Assembly (NCBI RefSeq): GCF_021869765.1
Contig: NZ_CP084580.1
Location: forward strand, 2,790,001 to 2,854,000
Reading direction: 5' to 3'
Length of the DNA stretch: 64,000 nt
DNA from: Chryseobacterium sp. MEBOG06
GTDB taxonomy: Bacteria; Bacteroidota; Bacteroidia; Flavobacteriales; Weeksellaceae
Part shown: positions 25,912-35,671 of the stretch, in pieces
How positions within the stretch are numbered: the first letter of the stretch is position 1
How the letters are laid out: each line of letters opens with the position of its first letter
Notes under the pieces: generated by a model
What the model was told of the DNA's origin: nothing
Databases searched by the model: none
What the model saw: only the letters and a program-made list of their open reading frames with translations
Program-made: the position numbers and the translations under genes

Positions 25912-26736
25912 TTATAGTAATTTGATTTTGTCTTCTAAAATATCAATGATCTTATCCTTATAAAGTCCGCCGATAGCCTTTTTAAAATTCTTTTTGCTCA
26001 TATTCAGCTCATCTTTGATTTCTTCAGGAGTTGATTTATCTGACACATAGAGAAGGCCGTAATTTTCTTCTAGCTTATTCAGAATTTTTTGCTTGAATTC
26101 ATCAATATTCTCAAAACCAACCGGCTGAAGGGAAATATCAATTTTACCATCTTCACGGATATCTTTTATATATCCTGTCTCCTCTGATAAAGGATATAAT
26201 TTTTTAAAAACATCAGAAGCATATATCAAACCGATATACTGTTTATTGATTACCACATTCCAGCCCAATTCGCTTTCATTCATCATTAGAAGATCTACTT
26301 TGTCTCCTTTTTTGAACGGAAGATCCTGATATTGTGGATTTCTTTTGAATTTTGTGGTTCCTGTAATCAGCCCCATCTCTTCCTCCACGTAGATATAAAC
26401 CAGATATCTTTTTCCTTCGATAATTTTGGTTTTCTGCTGCTTATAAGGGATAAATAAATCTTTGATGATTCCCCAGTCCATAAATGCACCACTTGGAAGG
26501 CTCTGTACACAGCCCATTACGGCGAACTCACCTACTTCAGCCAAAGGAATTTCAGTAGTAGCTTTTAATTTGTCGTCATCCTGATACACGAAAACCTCAA
26601 CCTCTTCTCCTGTTTCTTTTTCTTCCTGGATGAAAATTTTGGGCAGAAAAGCTTTCTCGCCGGATTCGTCCACGAGCATCCATCCTGAATTGATTTTTTC
26701 TGAAATTTTTAAAGTCTGAGTTTTTCCGAGTTGCAT
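25912..26736 (-). CDS. CvfB-like S1 RNA-binding protein
   Basis: 274 aa with the CvfB/YitL layout: several S1-type beta-barrel modules (LKISEKINSGWMLVDESGEKAFLPKIFI; VMGCVQSLPSGAFMDWGIIKDLFIPYKQQ; VINKQYIGLIYASDVFKKL) and a C-terminal winged helix (STPEEIKDELNMSKKNFKKAIGGLYKDKIIDI). CvfB in staphylococci binds RNA and influences virulence regulation; in flavobacteria its role is untested. Cytoplasmic. Convergent with the T9SS gene and divergent from the small secreted-protein gene. Confidence 0.85.
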   Translation of the reverse strand: MQLGKTQTLKISEKINSGWMLVDESGEKAFLPKIFIQEEKETGEEVEVFVYQDDDKLKATTEIPLAEVGEFAVMGCVQSLPSGAFMDWGIIKDLFIPYKQQKTKIIEGKRYLVYIYVEEEMGLITGTTKFKRNPQYQDLPFKKGDKVDLLMMNESELGWNVVINKQYIGLIYASDVFKKLYPLSEETGYIKDIREDGKIDISLQPVGFENIDEFKQKILNKLEENYGLLYVSDKSTPEEIKDELNMSKKNFKKAIGGLYKDKIIDILEDKIKLL

Positions 26737-26848
26737 TGATGATAAAATTAGCTGACAAAGGTACGGAAATTTGAAGATGTCAACCTAGTTAATACTGTTA
26801 TAATCTTTCTAAGACTCACTTTATCTTTCATAAAACCTGCAAAACGTG

Positions 26849-26856
26849 TACATTTG
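26849..26856 (+). promoter_or_regulatory. -7 promoter box for the gene at 26878
   Basis: TACATTTG, a perfect TAnnTTTG element 21 bases upstream of the ATG at 26878. Confidence 0.5.
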
Positions 26857-26877
26857 AATAAAGAAACGCTCAAAAAT

Positions 26878-27324
26878 ATGAAAAAATATTTTGTACTGAC
26901 TTTAATCTTCTGTCTAATCTTCTCCAAAGCTCAGGTATTGAAGAAAACAGCAGTTAATCTTGCCTACCGTTATACAGGAAGAAACGTACTGCAGGCCGGA
27001 TTAGAATATAGATTTGGTGATGGTAATTATAAATCTATCATTATTGGCCCTTCCATTCTATATACCCGTATCAACGAGACAGATAAATTTATTCCGGAAG
27101 CAAATATTAATTTTCTCAATAACGGAATGATGTTTGGTATATCCGCGAACCAGTATTCATTGGAGCCTAGACTTGGCATTTCATTATTCAATGTTTTCTT
27201 TATCAATACAGGATATGCTTTTCCTATTCAAAGAGATAAATACTTTAAAGGGGTAACCTTTGGGATACAATTCAATATTGCTCCAAATAATACAAAATTT
27301 TACGACCGGATGAAGATGATGTAA
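26878..27324 (+). CDS. Small secreted or outer-membrane protein, unknown function
   Basis: 148 aa from the ATG at 26878. A longer reading from a TTG at 26854 would begin inside the promoter box and would hide the signal peptide MKKYFVLTLIFCLIFSKAQ, so I reject it. The mature part alternates polar and hydrophobic residues (NVLQAGLEYRFGDGNYKSIIIGPSILYTRI, NTGYAFPIQRDKYFKGVTFGIQFNI), as in a small outer-membrane beta-barrel (inference). No family recognised. Confidence 0.7.
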   Translation: MKKYFVLTLIFCLIFSKAQVLKKTAVNLAYRYTGRNVLQAGLEYRFGDGNYKSIIIGPSILYTRINETDKFIPEANINFLNNGMMFGISANQYSLEPRLGISLFNVFFINTGYAFPIQRDKYFKGVTFGIQFNIAPNNTKFYDRMKMM

Positions 27325-27486
27325 GAAGGATAAGTTTTAGCTTAGGCTGGTCTTTGTGATAAATAATAAATGGACTTAAAGCCCGTCTGTATTACATTTT
27401 ATCAGATTTAGGTTAGAGAACCTTCATGTATTTGTACATCTTCTTCAAACCTAATTTTTCAAAAATCAGTTTCCATTTTGATAACG

Positions 27487-27518
27487 AAAAAGGAGAAACC
27501 TGATGGTCTCTCCTTTTT
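27487..27518. terminator. Bidirectional terminator
   Basis: Fourteen-base stem AAAAAGGAGAAACC / GGTCTCTCCTTTTT with one mismatch and a TGAT loop, between the convergent gene at 26878 and lpdA. Confidence 0.8.
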
Positions 27519-27549
27519 ATATTGAATGATTAAGTCTCCTAATCAAATT

Positions 27550-28953
27550 TTACATATGGATTGGTCTTTTTCCTGTAGCATCCAATGCAGCTTCTTTAAT
27601 AGCTTCTGCATATGTTGGGTGAGCATGAGAACTTCTTGCAATATCTTCAGCACTTGCACGGAATTCCATCGCAATTACTCCTTCTGCAATAAGGTCAGCA
27701 GCTCTTGCACCTATAATATGCATTCCTAAAACCTCATCCGTTTTTTCGTCAGCAATGATCTTCACAAGACCATCGATATCACCACTTGCACGGCTTCTTC
27801 CTAATGCTCTCATTGGGAACGAACCCACTTTATAAGCGACACCTTCCTCTTTCAGCTGCTCTTCAGTTTTACCTACTCCGGCAACTTCCGGCCATGTATA
27901 AACAACACCAGGAATTAAATTATAATTGATGTGCGGCTTTTGCCCTGCTAATGTTTCAGCAACAAAAACACCTTCTTCTTCAGCTTTGTGAGCTAACATT
28001 GCGCCTTTGATAACATCTCCGATAGCATAGATATTAGCAACATTAGTCTGTAAGTGGTCGTTTACTTTCACTCTTCCTCTTTCGTCAAGCTCTACTCCCG
28101 CCTTTTCAAGACCAAGACCATCTGTATAAGGTCTTCTTCCTACAGAAACCAGACAGTAATCTCCTTCTACTACTACTTCTTCACCTTTTTTATCTTTAGC
28201 AGTAATTTTTACGGTATCACCGTTTCTTTCAACCGCAGAAACCGCAGTAGAAAGCATAAACTTCATACCCTGTTTTTTAAGAACTTTAGTCAATTCCTTG
28301 CTTAAAGCTCCATCCATTCCAGGGATGATTTTATCCATAAATTCAACAACAGTTACCTGAGCTCCTAATCTTAGGTATACAGAACCTAATTCTAATCCGA
28401 TAACTCCACCTCCGATTACTACTAAATGTTTAGGAATTTCTTTAAGGTTTAAAGCTTCTGTAGAAGTAATCACTCTTTCTTTATCTAAAGAGATGAAAGG
28501 TAAAGCGGTTGGTTTAGAACCTGTTGCAATAATTGTATATTTGGATTCTACTGTTTCAGAAGAACCGTCGTTTTTTGTGATTTTAATCTGAGTTCCAGAT
28601 TCAAAGCTTCCTAATCCTTCAAAAACAGTGATTTTATTTTTGTTCATCAGGTAATTGATCCCGTCTGTATTCTGTTTTACCACTTCATTCTTACGCTCAA
28701 TCATTCTGGCAATATCTGCCTGAGGCTCATTGATGATAATTCCGTGGCCTGCAAAATTGTGTTTTGCATTTTCGAAATGTTCAGAGCTGTCAAGAAGCGC
28801 TTTTGACGGAATACATCCAACGTTAAGACAAGTTCCGCCTAAAGTTGAATATTTTTCAATAATTGCTGTTTTGAAACCTAATTGAGCTGCACGGATCGCA
28901 GCTACATATCCTCCAGGACCAGAACCTATTACGGTAACATCGAATTGACTCAT
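27550..28953 (-). CDS. lpdA: Dihydrolipoyl dehydrogenase (E3)
   Basis: 467 aa flavoprotein that reoxidises dihydrolipoamide in pyruvate and 2-oxoglutarate dehydrogenase and glycine cleavage complexes. FAD site GSGPGGYVAAIRAAQLG at residues 11-27; redox-active disulfide in GGTCLNVGCIPSK; NAD site VIGGGVIGLELGSVYLRLG; second FAD motif IYAIGDV; C-terminal active-site dyad in HAHPTYAEAIKEA. No E1 or E2 gene is adjacent, so it is expressed alone from its own promoter. Length and motifs are complete. Confidence 0.97.
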   Translation of the reverse strand: MSQFDVTVIGSGPGGYVAAIRAAQLGFKTAIIEKYSTLGGTCLNVGCIPSKALLDSSEHFENAKHNFAGHGIIINEPQADIARMIERKNEVVKQNTDGINYLMNKNKITVFEGLGSFESGTQIKITKNDGSSETVESKYTIIATGSKPTALPFISLDKERVITSTEALNLKEIPKHLVVIGGGVIGLELGSVYLRLGAQVTVVEFMDKIIPGMDGALSKELTKVLKKQGMKFMLSTAVSAVERNGDTVKITAKDKKGEEVVVEGDYCLVSVGRRPYTDGLGLEKAGVELDERGRVKVNDHLQTNVANIYAIGDVIKGAMLAHKAEEEGVFVAETLAGQKPHINYNLIPGVVYTWPEVAGVGKTEEQLKEEGVAYKVGSFPMRALGRSRASGDIDGLVKIIADEKTDEVLGMHIIGARAADLIAEGVIAMEFRASAEDIARSSHAHPTYAEAIKEAALDATGKRPIHM

Positions 28954-28996
28954 GTTATTGTATGAATTTGTTTATTATTATCTATCTTAATTCTCA

Positions 28997-29027
28997 CAAA
29001 TTTACATATAAATTACCAAGCACCAAA
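28997..29027 (-). promoter_or_regulatory. Promoter of lpdA
   Basis: Minus-strand TTTG (29027-29024), 19 bases, then TAAATTTG (29004-28997): complete Bacteroidota consensus about 44 bases upstream of the lpdA start. Confidence 0.75.
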
Positions 29028-29162
29028 GTGAGTTTTATCAATTTTAAAAATGATAATTATATGCTTTAGTTTTATGAAAATTGTTATTTTATGAGCTTTA
29101 TATTTCCCTCACCGTCCTCCTTCAAATAAATTGCGCCAAAACAAATGGTTTTTCAGCTAATA

Positions 29163-29513
29163 TTATAAACTCACATCCAGTTTTCCCTGCCCAAATGCAC
29201 CGGTAGTTTCAAAAAAAGAACCGCCATACACATACCATTCAAGGCTTTCCAGATATTCTACTGCGTTTTCCGAAGTGATCTGTGAACGGTCTTTTTTCGA
29301 CACTATTCCTTTGTACCATCTTCCTGATTTGGAGAAGCTTTCATATTCCACAAAATAATGAATCCATATTCTCTGGCACAACTTGCACTGTTGAATCGTT
29401 ACCTCTCCGTATCTTCCATTAGCATGATCTGTACCTAATTCCGAGCTTCTATACTCAGTATAATTAGAGTCAGGTTTTTCACAAGCGCATCCTATTTGGG
29501 GAATTTTATTCAT
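29163..29513 (-). CDS. Hypothetical cysteine-containing protein
   Basis: 116 aa, cytoplasmic. Cysteines are spaced as a possible metal site: C9 and C11 near the start (GCACEKPDSNY) and the pair in QQCKLCQRIWIHYFVEYE. The C-terminal half is aromatic-rich. I do not recognise the family. It lies alone between lpdA and a glycosyltransferase, on the same strand as both but with gaps of 67 bases or more. Confidence 0.65.
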   Translation of the reverse strand: MNKIPQIGCACEKPDSNYTEYRSSELGTDHANGRYGEVTIQQCKLCQRIWIHYFVEYESFSKSGRWYKGIVSKKDRSQITSENAVEYLESLEWYVYGGSFFETTGAFGQGKLDVSL

Positions 29514-29580
29514 TTACATCTATTTTATCAGATCCAAATCTAAGAAAATAAAACTGCATGAAACAAATGACATGGTCATA

Positions 29581-30660
29581 TTACTTCATGAGATCCAGCA
29601 AAACTTTCTCATATTCATCTAATATAATATTCTTTGAAAACCTGGATTTAATTGAATTTTTTATAGCGTCTCTGTTATAGTTATTTTGAAGTACTTTTAT
29701 AATCTGCTGGGCAAAACCGTCATAATTTTCAATATCTGCAACTTCACCATTTACATTGTTCTGGATAATCTCATTAATCCCTCCCGGGCAGTTATTGGCT
29801 AGTGAATAGGTTCCACAGGCTCCTGCTTCCAGAAGAACGTTGGGAAAACCTTCATATCTTGAAGAAAGGACAAATAAATCAGCATACTTCAGATACTGAT
29901 AGGGATTATCCTGTCTGCCATGGAAAATAACTTTTTTCAATCCTAAAAGTTCTTTTGTCTGCAGGAGAAGCTCTTTATCTTTTCCGTCACCCAGAATATG
30001 AAGCATGATGTTTTCATTTTTCAGTCTTGAAAAAACCTTCAACAGATTATCAAAACCTTTTCTGGAAGATAAATTGCCGATTGCAACCACGTTCTTATAA
30101 TTGTATTTGAAACATTCGGGTTTTAAAGACAATGCTATTTTATCCTCAATAAAATCAAAATCTACAGGGTTATTGATCTTAACAATTTTTTTCTTTTTAA
30201 TATTAAAATTATCAACAAGATCATACATCATATCATCACTTTGCGCAATAATTCGCTGATAATTATTGTAAAAATTATAGAAAAATTTAATCTCTTTACG
30301 GGTTACATGCTGGGTAACCACATTGGTTTCTCTGGCTATAAATTTTGTTCTTGGAAACAGTTTGATAAATAGCGACAAGTAAGCATTCACTTCCCCAAAA
30401 CCGGAAAACACAATATCAGGTTTTCTTCTGTAGATCTCTCCTAAAATTGGCTTTAATGAATGTCTGATTCTCTCAGTATTGATATCTATGATTTCAATAT
30501 CTTTTTTCAGGAAATTAAGATATCCGCCTTTTTTACGTAACAGCAAAATCTTTGGCTCAAACCGATCTCTGGAAAGATGATTCGCTATAGTGGTAACAAT
30601 TCTTTCAGCACCCCCGGTTTCTAAGTCCGGCAGGATAAATATTACTGATATCTTTTTCAT
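29581..30660 (-). CDS. Glycosyltransferase family 4 (GT-B fold)
   Basis: 359 aa. The N-terminal acceptor domain begins ISVIFILPDLETGGAERIVTTIANHL, the hallmark glycine-rich loop of GT4 enzymes. The C-terminal donor domain contains VAIGNLSSRKGFDNLLKVFSRL, LHILGDGKDKELL, the YLKYADLFVLSSRYEGFPNVLLEAGACG block (E-x7-E-type nucleotide-sugar site) and ANNCPGGINEII. It would add a sugar to a surface glycan or lipid. No other glycan genes are adjacent, so donor and acceptor are unknown. Confidence 0.9.
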   Translation of the reverse strand: MKKISVIFILPDLETGGAERIVTTIANHLSRDRFEPKILLLRKKGGYLNFLKKDIEIIDINTERIRHSLKPILGEIYRRKPDIVFSGFGEVNAYLSLFIKLFPRTKFIARETNVVTQHVTRKEIKFFYNFYNNYQRIIAQSDDMMYDLVDNFNIKKKKIVKINNPVDFDFIEDKIALSLKPECFKYNYKNVVAIGNLSSRKGFDNLLKVFSRLKNENIMLHILGDGKDKELLLQTKELLGLKKVIFHGRQDNPYQYLKYADLFVLSSRYEGFPNVLLEAGACGTYSLANNCPGGINEIIQNNVNGEVADIENYDGFAQQIIKVLQNNYNRDAIKNSIKSRFSKNIILDEYEKVLLDLMK

Positions 30661-31071
30661 TAGTTAAAGTTACTAAAAACTTTCATTATGAGTCAAATAT
30701 TGAGACGCTGAAGATTGCTTATAAGCAAAATTTAATCCTTCTTAAAAGTGAAATACTATTCAATATTATGTTGGAATAATGCAAAACTTTGTCTGCGATA
30801 AAATTGAAAGTGTTCTTTTATTCATTGCAAATAAGATCCTCACTCTTTCTTTGCTGGAAATCTTTGATTTTCCAGCGTCTTATATATTCATAGTAAGATC
30901 AATTCTTTGCGCCTTTGCGTGTTCCAATATTTAATAATTATTCAAAAAAATATTTTCATTTAGTTGACAAACAACAAAAAAAAATTATTATGGAATAACA
31001 AAGTTGGAACATATACAATAAAAAGCTCCCTTTTTTCAAAGAGAGCTTTTAATATTTTTTTTAAAACGTCC
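30661..31071. other. Intergenic region with dispersed-repeat-like fragments
   Basis: 411 bases, no gene. At 30853-30873 there is a hairpin CTGGAAATC / GATTTTCCAG around TTT whose core also appears at 47768-47784 (GAAAATC-AAA-GATTTTC). Around 30904-30920 TTTGCGCCTTTGCG is a tandem heptamer-like phrase of a kind I have seen in flavobacterial intergenic DNA (recollection, not verified). The recQ terminator is at 31021-31050. Confidence 0.5.
31021..31050 (-). terminator. Terminator of recQ
   Basis: Arms AAAAGCTC / GAGCTTTT (8 bases, perfect) with a 14-base loop; on the minus strand the stem is followed by T-rich sequence. It starts 21 bases beyond the recQ stop. Confidence 0.65.
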
Positions 31072-33276
31072 TTAGTTAGCTACATCACTGATAAATTTAA
31101 TTCTCAGCATTCTCACTTCTTCATCAGAAAGTTCATCTCCGAACTCATCAAGTAGTACTTTCATACTATCACTTTCGGATTCATTCATGAATTCCATGAA
31201 GCCATCCACAATATCTTCATCAAAATTATCTTCAATATAATAATCGATATTCAACTTCGTTCCCTGGTATACAATACGCTCCATTTCTTTCAGAAGCTCA
31301 TCCATAGAAAGATTTTTAGCTCTTGCAATGTCTTCAAGATCGATTTTTTTATCTGTACTCTGGATAATGAAGACCTTGTGGCTTGATTTATTGGCCACCT
31401 GTTTCAGTACCATATCCTGGGTACGTTCTATATTATTATCCTCAACATATGTTTTGATATAATCGGCAAATTCCTTCCCGTATTTTTTAGCTTTTCCTTC
31501 CCCTACTCCATAGATTTTATTGATTTCATCTACACTTGTTGGGTACTGAACTGTCATATCTTCCAAACTTGGATCCATAAACACAGTATAAGGAGGAATT
31601 CCATGTTTTTTGGCAACTTTTTTCCTTAGCTCTTTGAGTAGATTAAAAAGGTTCTGATCAAGACTTCCATTAGCCTGCTGCTGTACCTGGTCACTCTCTG
31701 CTTTGGCTTGTGTAAGATCAAATTCTCTGTCTTCAGCTATTAAGAAATTCTCTTTGGATTTACCATTCAGAAAATTTCTTCCTTTTTCGGTAATCTTTAG
31801 AACACCATAGGTTTCAATATCTTTCTGTAAATAACTCTGAACCGTTGCCTGTCTCAGAATCGTTTTCCAATAATTATCTTTTTCTTCTTTTCCAAAGCCA
31901 AAATAAGAGCTTTGCTCAAGTTTATAAGATTTTGTCACTGCATTTTCCTTTCCTACAATAACAGAAATAAGGTCTTTGGACTTAAATTTTTCTCCGGTGT
32001 CATTAATCAGTTCCAGAGATTTCTTTAAATCTAAAGTAGCATCTTTTAATTTTGGGGGATTGGATGAATTGTCACACATATTCGCACCAGCTCCTTTCAC
32101 CGGATCAAAGTTCTCACCAAAGTAACACAGAATATACTGTCTTCTGCTCATAGAAGTTTCAGCATAGCCTACTACTTCATTCAGCAGCTGCAATCCTATT
32201 TCTCTTTCAGAAACAGGTTTTTGTGCCAGGAATTTTTCTAATTTTTCAATATCTTTCGGATCATAGAATGCCAGGCAGTGTCCTTCTCCACCATCTCTTC
32301 CTGCTCTTCCCGTTTCCTGGTAGTAGCTTTCCAATGATTTAGGAAAATCATAATGAATCACAAATCGTACGTCCGGCTTGTCAATTCCCATTCCGAAAGC
32401 AATGGTAGCTACAATAACATCTACTTCTTCCATCAGAAATTTATCCTGATTGGCTACTCTCACTTTCTGATCAAGACCGGCATGGTAAGGAAGTGCGTTG
32501 ATTCCATTCACCTGCAGAAGCTGGGCAAATTCTTCAACTTTTCTTCGGCTCAGGCAATACACGATCCCTGATTTCCCTTTATGCTGATTGATAAATTTAA
32601 CGATCTCCCTGTCTACATTGATTTTAGGACATACCTCATAATATAGATTTGGCCGGTTAAAGCTCTCTTTAAACACCAACGCATTCGTCATTCCTAAAGT
32701 TTTCTGGATATCATCCTGAACTTTAGGGGTTGCCGTTGCTGTTAAAGCAATCACCGGTACGTTGGCGATTTTATCTATAATCTGTTTCAGATTTCTGTAC
32801 TCTGGCCTGAAATCATGTCCCCACTCCGAAATACAGTGTGCTTCATCAATAGCAAAGAATGAAATCTTCACATCTTTCAAAAACTCCAGATAATCATCTT
32901 TAATTAATGATTCAGGAGCTACATACAGGAGCTTGGTTTTGCCGCTTTTTATGTCGTCAAAAACCTGTTTGGTCTGCGTCTTATTCAATGATGAATTCAA
33001 TACATGTGCTACCCCATCATCCGATGAAAGGCCATTCACTGCATCTACCTGATTCTTCATCAACGCTATTAGGGGTGAAACGACTATTGCCGTACCTTCC
33101 GAAATAAGTGCCGGAAGTTGATAACATAATGATTTTCCACCTCCCGTAGGCATCAAAACAAAAATATCCTTCCCATTCAATAGGTTATCTATAATTTGTT
33201 CCTGCTGGCCCTTAAATGTAGAAAACCCAAAATACTTTTTCAATTCGCCTGATAAATTGGCTTTTTTTGCGCTCAT
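31072..33276 (-). CDS. recQ: ATP-dependent DNA helicase RecQ
   Basis: 734 aa superfamily 2 3'-5' helicase for recombination and replication-fork repair. Helicase motifs are complete: [18 protein letters not shown] (motif 0), [15 protein letters not shown] (Walker A), [20 protein letters not shown] (DEAH and aromatic-rich loop), [12 protein letters not shown] and the [10 protein letters not shown] arginine finger region. The RQC zinc site is partly visible (C near ILCYFGE and in ANMCDN). An HRDC domain is at about 535-610 ([29 protein letters not shown]), and a C-terminal extension is typical of Bacteroidota RecQ. Confidence 0.95.
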   Translation of the reverse strand: MSAKKANLSGELKKYFGFSTFKGQQEQIIDNLLNGKDIFVLMPTGGGKSLCYQLPALISEGTAIVVSPLIALMKNQVDAVNGLSSDDGVAHVLNSSLNKTQTKQVFDDIKSGKTKLLYVAPESLIKDDYLEFLKDVKISFFAIDEAHCISEWGHDFRPEYRNLKQIIDKIANVPVIALTATATPKVQDDIQKTLGMTNALVFKESFNRPNLYYEVCPKINVDREIVKFINQHKGKSGIVYCLSRRKVEEFAQLLQVNGINALPYHAGLDQKVRVANQDKFLMEEVDVIVATIAFGMGIDKPDVRFVIHYDFPKSLESYYQETGRAGRDGGEGHCLAFYDPKDIEKLEKFLAQKPVSEREIGLQLLNEVVGYAETSMSRRQYILCYFGENFDPVKGAGANMCDNSSNPPKLKDATLDLKKSLELINDTGEKFKSKDLISVIVGKENAVTKSYKLEQSSYFGFGKEEKDNYWKTILRQATVQSYLQKDIETYGVLKITEKGRNFLNGKSKENFLIAEDREFDLTQAKAESDQVQQQANGSLDQNLFNLLKELRKKVAKKHGIPPYTVFMDPSLEDMTVQYPTSVDEINKIYGVGEGKAKKYGKEFADYIKTYVEDNNIERTQDMVLKQVANKSSHKVFIIQSTDKKIDLEDIARAKNLSMDELLKEMERIVYQGTKLNIDYYIEDNFDEDIVDGFMEFMNESESDSMKVLLDEFGDELSDEEVRMLRIKFISDVAN

Positions 33277-33308
33277 CTAATTTTCTATTGCTAAATTTGC
33301 ATGTCACC

Positions 33309-33316
33309 CAAAGTTA
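33309..33316 (-). promoter_or_regulatory. -7 promoter box for recQ
   Basis: Minus-strand TAACTTTG, a perfect TAnnTTTG element 32 bases upstream of the recQ ATG. Confidence 0.5.
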
Positions 33317-33434
33317 TAACATTTCTGCTTAAAATAAAAGCGAACGAATTTATAAAAAATAAAACTTATATTAAATATTCTTTTTAAAATATAACGTTTT
33401 TTAAGAACTTTTTTGTATACCTTATCATCATAAA

Positions 33435-34394
33435 ATGGATAGAACTAACATTGTATCAATTGCTAAAAGCACTTTAGAGATAGAAATTTCTGAACTTGAA
33501 AAATTAAAAAACAGAATTGATGACCAGTTTGCCCAGGCAGTAGAGATTATTCATTCAGCAAAAGGGAAGCTGATTGTAGTAGGAATAGGAAAATCTGCCC
33601 ATGTCGGCAATAAGATTGTTGCAACTCTTAACTCTACGGGAACACCTTCTCAATTTTTACACGCTTCGGAGGCTATTCATGGAGATCTGGGAGTGATCCA
33701 GAAACAGGATGTTGTTTTGTGCATCTCCAATTCCGGAAACTCTCCTGAAATAGCGAATCTTGTTCCTTACTTAAGGGATTATTCTTCGGCATTAATCGGA
33801 ATGACGGGAAATAAGAACAGTAAATTAGCTGAATTTTCAGAGTTTGTCTTAGATACCCATGTGGATGTTGAAGCTTGTCCTAATAAACTTGCACCAACAA
33901 GTTCCACAACAATTCAGATGGCCCTGGGTGATGCTCTTGCAGTTGCTTTGATGGAACTCAATGATTTTAAAGCTAATGATTTTGCCAGATACCACCCCGG
34001 AGGGAGCTTAGGAAAAAACCTCACCTCTAAAGTGGAACAATTCCTTTCTTCACAGAAGCCTCAGGTAACAGAAGATGCTTCAATAAGAGATGTTATCATC
34101 TCCATCAGTGCATCAAGCCACGGAATCACAGTAGTTACCCGTGAGGATCAGATCATTGGAGTCATCACAGACGGCGATCTGAGAAGGATGCTGATGAAGG
34201 AAGAAGATATCAGTAAAGTATTTGCAAAAGATATTATGTCTGCCTACCCAAGAACCGTAGAAAAAGGTGCACTAGCTAAAGAAGCGATGAAAATTCTAAA
34301 AGAAAACAATATCGGGCAGCTGGTAGTGACAGAAAACGGAAAGTATTTCGGAATTATAGATCTGCATAAACTTTTAGACGAAGGAATTAATTAG
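33435..34394 (+). CDS. kdsD: Arabinose-5-phosphate isomerase (KpsF/GutQ family)
   Basis: 319 aa. SIS sugar-isomerase domain at about 35-170: GKLIVVGIGKSAHVGNKIVATLNSTGTPSQFLHASEAIHGDLG, then CISNSGNSPEI, then the family block ACPNKLAPTSSTTIQMALGDALAVALME and YHPGGSLGKNL. Two CBS domains follow (about 200-319: GITVVTREDQIIGVITDGDLRRML; NIGQLVVTENGKYFGIIDLHKLLDEG). It converts ribulose 5-phosphate to arabinose 5-phosphate, the first step of KDO synthesis for lipopolysaccharide. Confidence 0.93.
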   Translation: MDRTNIVSIAKSTLEIEISELEKLKNRIDDQFAQAVEIIHSAKGKLIVVGIGKSAHVGNKIVATLNSTGTPSQFLHASEAIHGDLGVIQKQDVVLCISNSGNSPEIANLVPYLRDYSSALIGMTGNKNSKLAEFSEFVLDTHVDVEACPNKLAPTSSTTIQMALGDALAVALMELNDFKANDFARYHPGGSLGKNLTSKVEQFLSSQKPQVTEDASIRDVIISISASSHGITVVTREDQIIGVITDGDLRRMLMKEEDISKVFAKDIMSAYPRTVEKGALAKEAMKILKENNIGQLVVTENGKYFGIIDLHKLLDEGIN

Positions 34395-34397
34395 AAA

Positions 34398-34525
34398 TCT
34401 GAAGTTTGAAGTAATTAAGATAGAATGGCTCATCAGAATTTTTTATTGTAAAAAATGAATATTAAAGAAAGGGGATATGACTTCAGTTTATATAAACGGC
34501 AATAATTTAAATTTCAAACATCAGA
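34398..34525. repeat. Imperfect inverted repeat between kdsD and tatC
   Basis: TCTGAAGTTTGAA (34398-34410) and TTCAAACATCAGA (34513-34525) are inverted copies matching at 12 of 13 positions, with about 100 bases between them. The form resembles the pair at 60247-60397. It may be a small dispersed element or chance similarity of AT-rich flavobacterial intergenic sequence. Confidence 0.35.
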
Positions 34526-34544
34526 CATTTATCTAAATATTTCA

Positions 34545-34552
34545 TAAATTTG
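34545..34552 (+). promoter_or_regulatory. -7 promoter box for tatC
   Basis: TAAATTTG, a perfect TAnnTTTG element 21 bases upstream of the GTG start of tatC. Confidence 0.5.
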
Positions 34553-34573
34553 TCACTTTAAAAAATTTATTCT

Positions 34574-35401
34574 GTGAGTGAAGGTAAAGACATGTCCTTT
34601 CTAGGGCATATTGGAGAATTAAGAGGGCACCTGATCCGCTCAATTATTGCTATAGTAGTTGCTGCATTTGTGGTTGGTTTCAATATCAACTGGATTATGG
34701 ACCATATCTTTTTTGGCCCAACGAGGAATGATTTCCCTACTTTCAGAGTTGTGAATCACTTTTCGAGAATGATTCTGGGAGAAGACAGTATTCATCTTCC
34801 AAAAGAGTTCCCAGTACGTGTACAAAGACTATATCAGCAATTCAATGTGATGATGGCGGTTTCTGTTTTTGGCGGAATGGTAGCGGCATTTCCATATATT
34901 GTATGGGAGTTGTGGCGTTTTATTGGTCCTGCTTTGCATCCAAGAGAGAGAAAGAACTCCATCTATATTATTAATTCGGTATGGATCCTTTTCATGACCG
35001 GAGTCCTATGTGGTTATTTCTTAATCCTTCCATTTGCTGTTAACTTTGGAGTGATCTTCAAAATTTCGGATATTATAGTTCCACTATATGACTTAAGTGA
35101 TTACACTACTTTATTCCTGCAGGTAGTTTTAGGTATGGGGATTATTTTCCTTTTTCCTATTCTTATCTATTTCCTTACAAGCATAGGAATTCTTACTCCT
35201 GCATTTATGAAGACCTATCGCCGTCATGCAATTGTTTTGATCATGATTGTTGCTGCGATTATTACTCCGGCAGATGTTTTAAGCATGATAATGGCCGCAC
35301 TTCCACTGCTTGTGTTGTATGAGTTCAGTATTATGATGTGTACATTCACCTATAAAAAAGTACAGAAAAATAACGGAACCCTTCCTGCTGTAAAGGAATA
35401 A
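34574..35401 (+). CDS. tatC: Twin-arginine translocase subunit TatC
   Basis: 275 aa with six transmembrane helices. The hallmark opening MSFLGHIGELRGHLIRSIIAIV contains the conserved Glu and Leu-Arg of TatC that contact the twin-arginine signal, and the periplasmic loop plus second helix read FPYIVWELWRFIGPALHPRERK. It forms the receptor core of the Tat exporter for folded proteins. The start is a GTG at 34574; the ATG seven codons in (MSFLGH) is an alternative. TatA/B genes are not adjacent. Confidence 0.93.
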   Translation: MSEGKDMSFLGHIGELRGHLIRSIIAIVVAAFVVGFNINWIMDHIFFGPTRNDFPTFRVVNHFSRMILGEDSIHLPKEFPVRVQRLYQQFNVMMAVSVFGGMVAAFPYIVWELWRFIGPALHPRERKNSIYIINSVWILFMTGVLCGYFLILPFAVNFGVIFKISDIIVPLYDLSDYTTLFLQVVLGMGIIFLFPILIYFLTSIGILTPAFMKTYRRHAIVLIMIVAAIITPADVLSMIMAALPLLVLYEFSIMMCTFTYKKVQKNNGTLPAVKE

Positions 35402-35443
35402 CAAAAAAACAAAAGGCTATTATATAGAAATAATTTATTTAAT

Positions 35444-35503
35444 AACCTCCCCTAATCAAATACAGGTGCTAATTTCCCACTCGGGAGGTTAGCACTTTTT
35501 TTT
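35444..35503 (+). terminator. Terminator after tatC with a possible competing stem
   Basis: Strong hairpin at 35466-35495: GTGCTAATTTCCC / GGGAGGTTAGCAC (13 pairs, two G-T wobbles) followed by eight T. An upstream AACCTCCC (35444-35451) could also pair with GGGAGGTT of the right arm. Confidence 0.85.
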
Positions 35504-35671
35504 GATTTCCATAGTACTACCTGTTTTTTCACTAAAAGACAGGAAACAAAAAGAAGATGAATCATTCTAAAAATTAACTTTAAGAACAGAATATGACAGA
35601 ATTAACAGTTTTTATTAAATAAATAATAAAAAATAGTATATTTATCGACATCATTACAATTATAATAAAAT

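Noticed and set aside
26854..26877. TTG start giving a longer secreted protein
   Set aside because: It would begin inside the TACATTTG promoter box and bury the signal peptide that starts at 26878.
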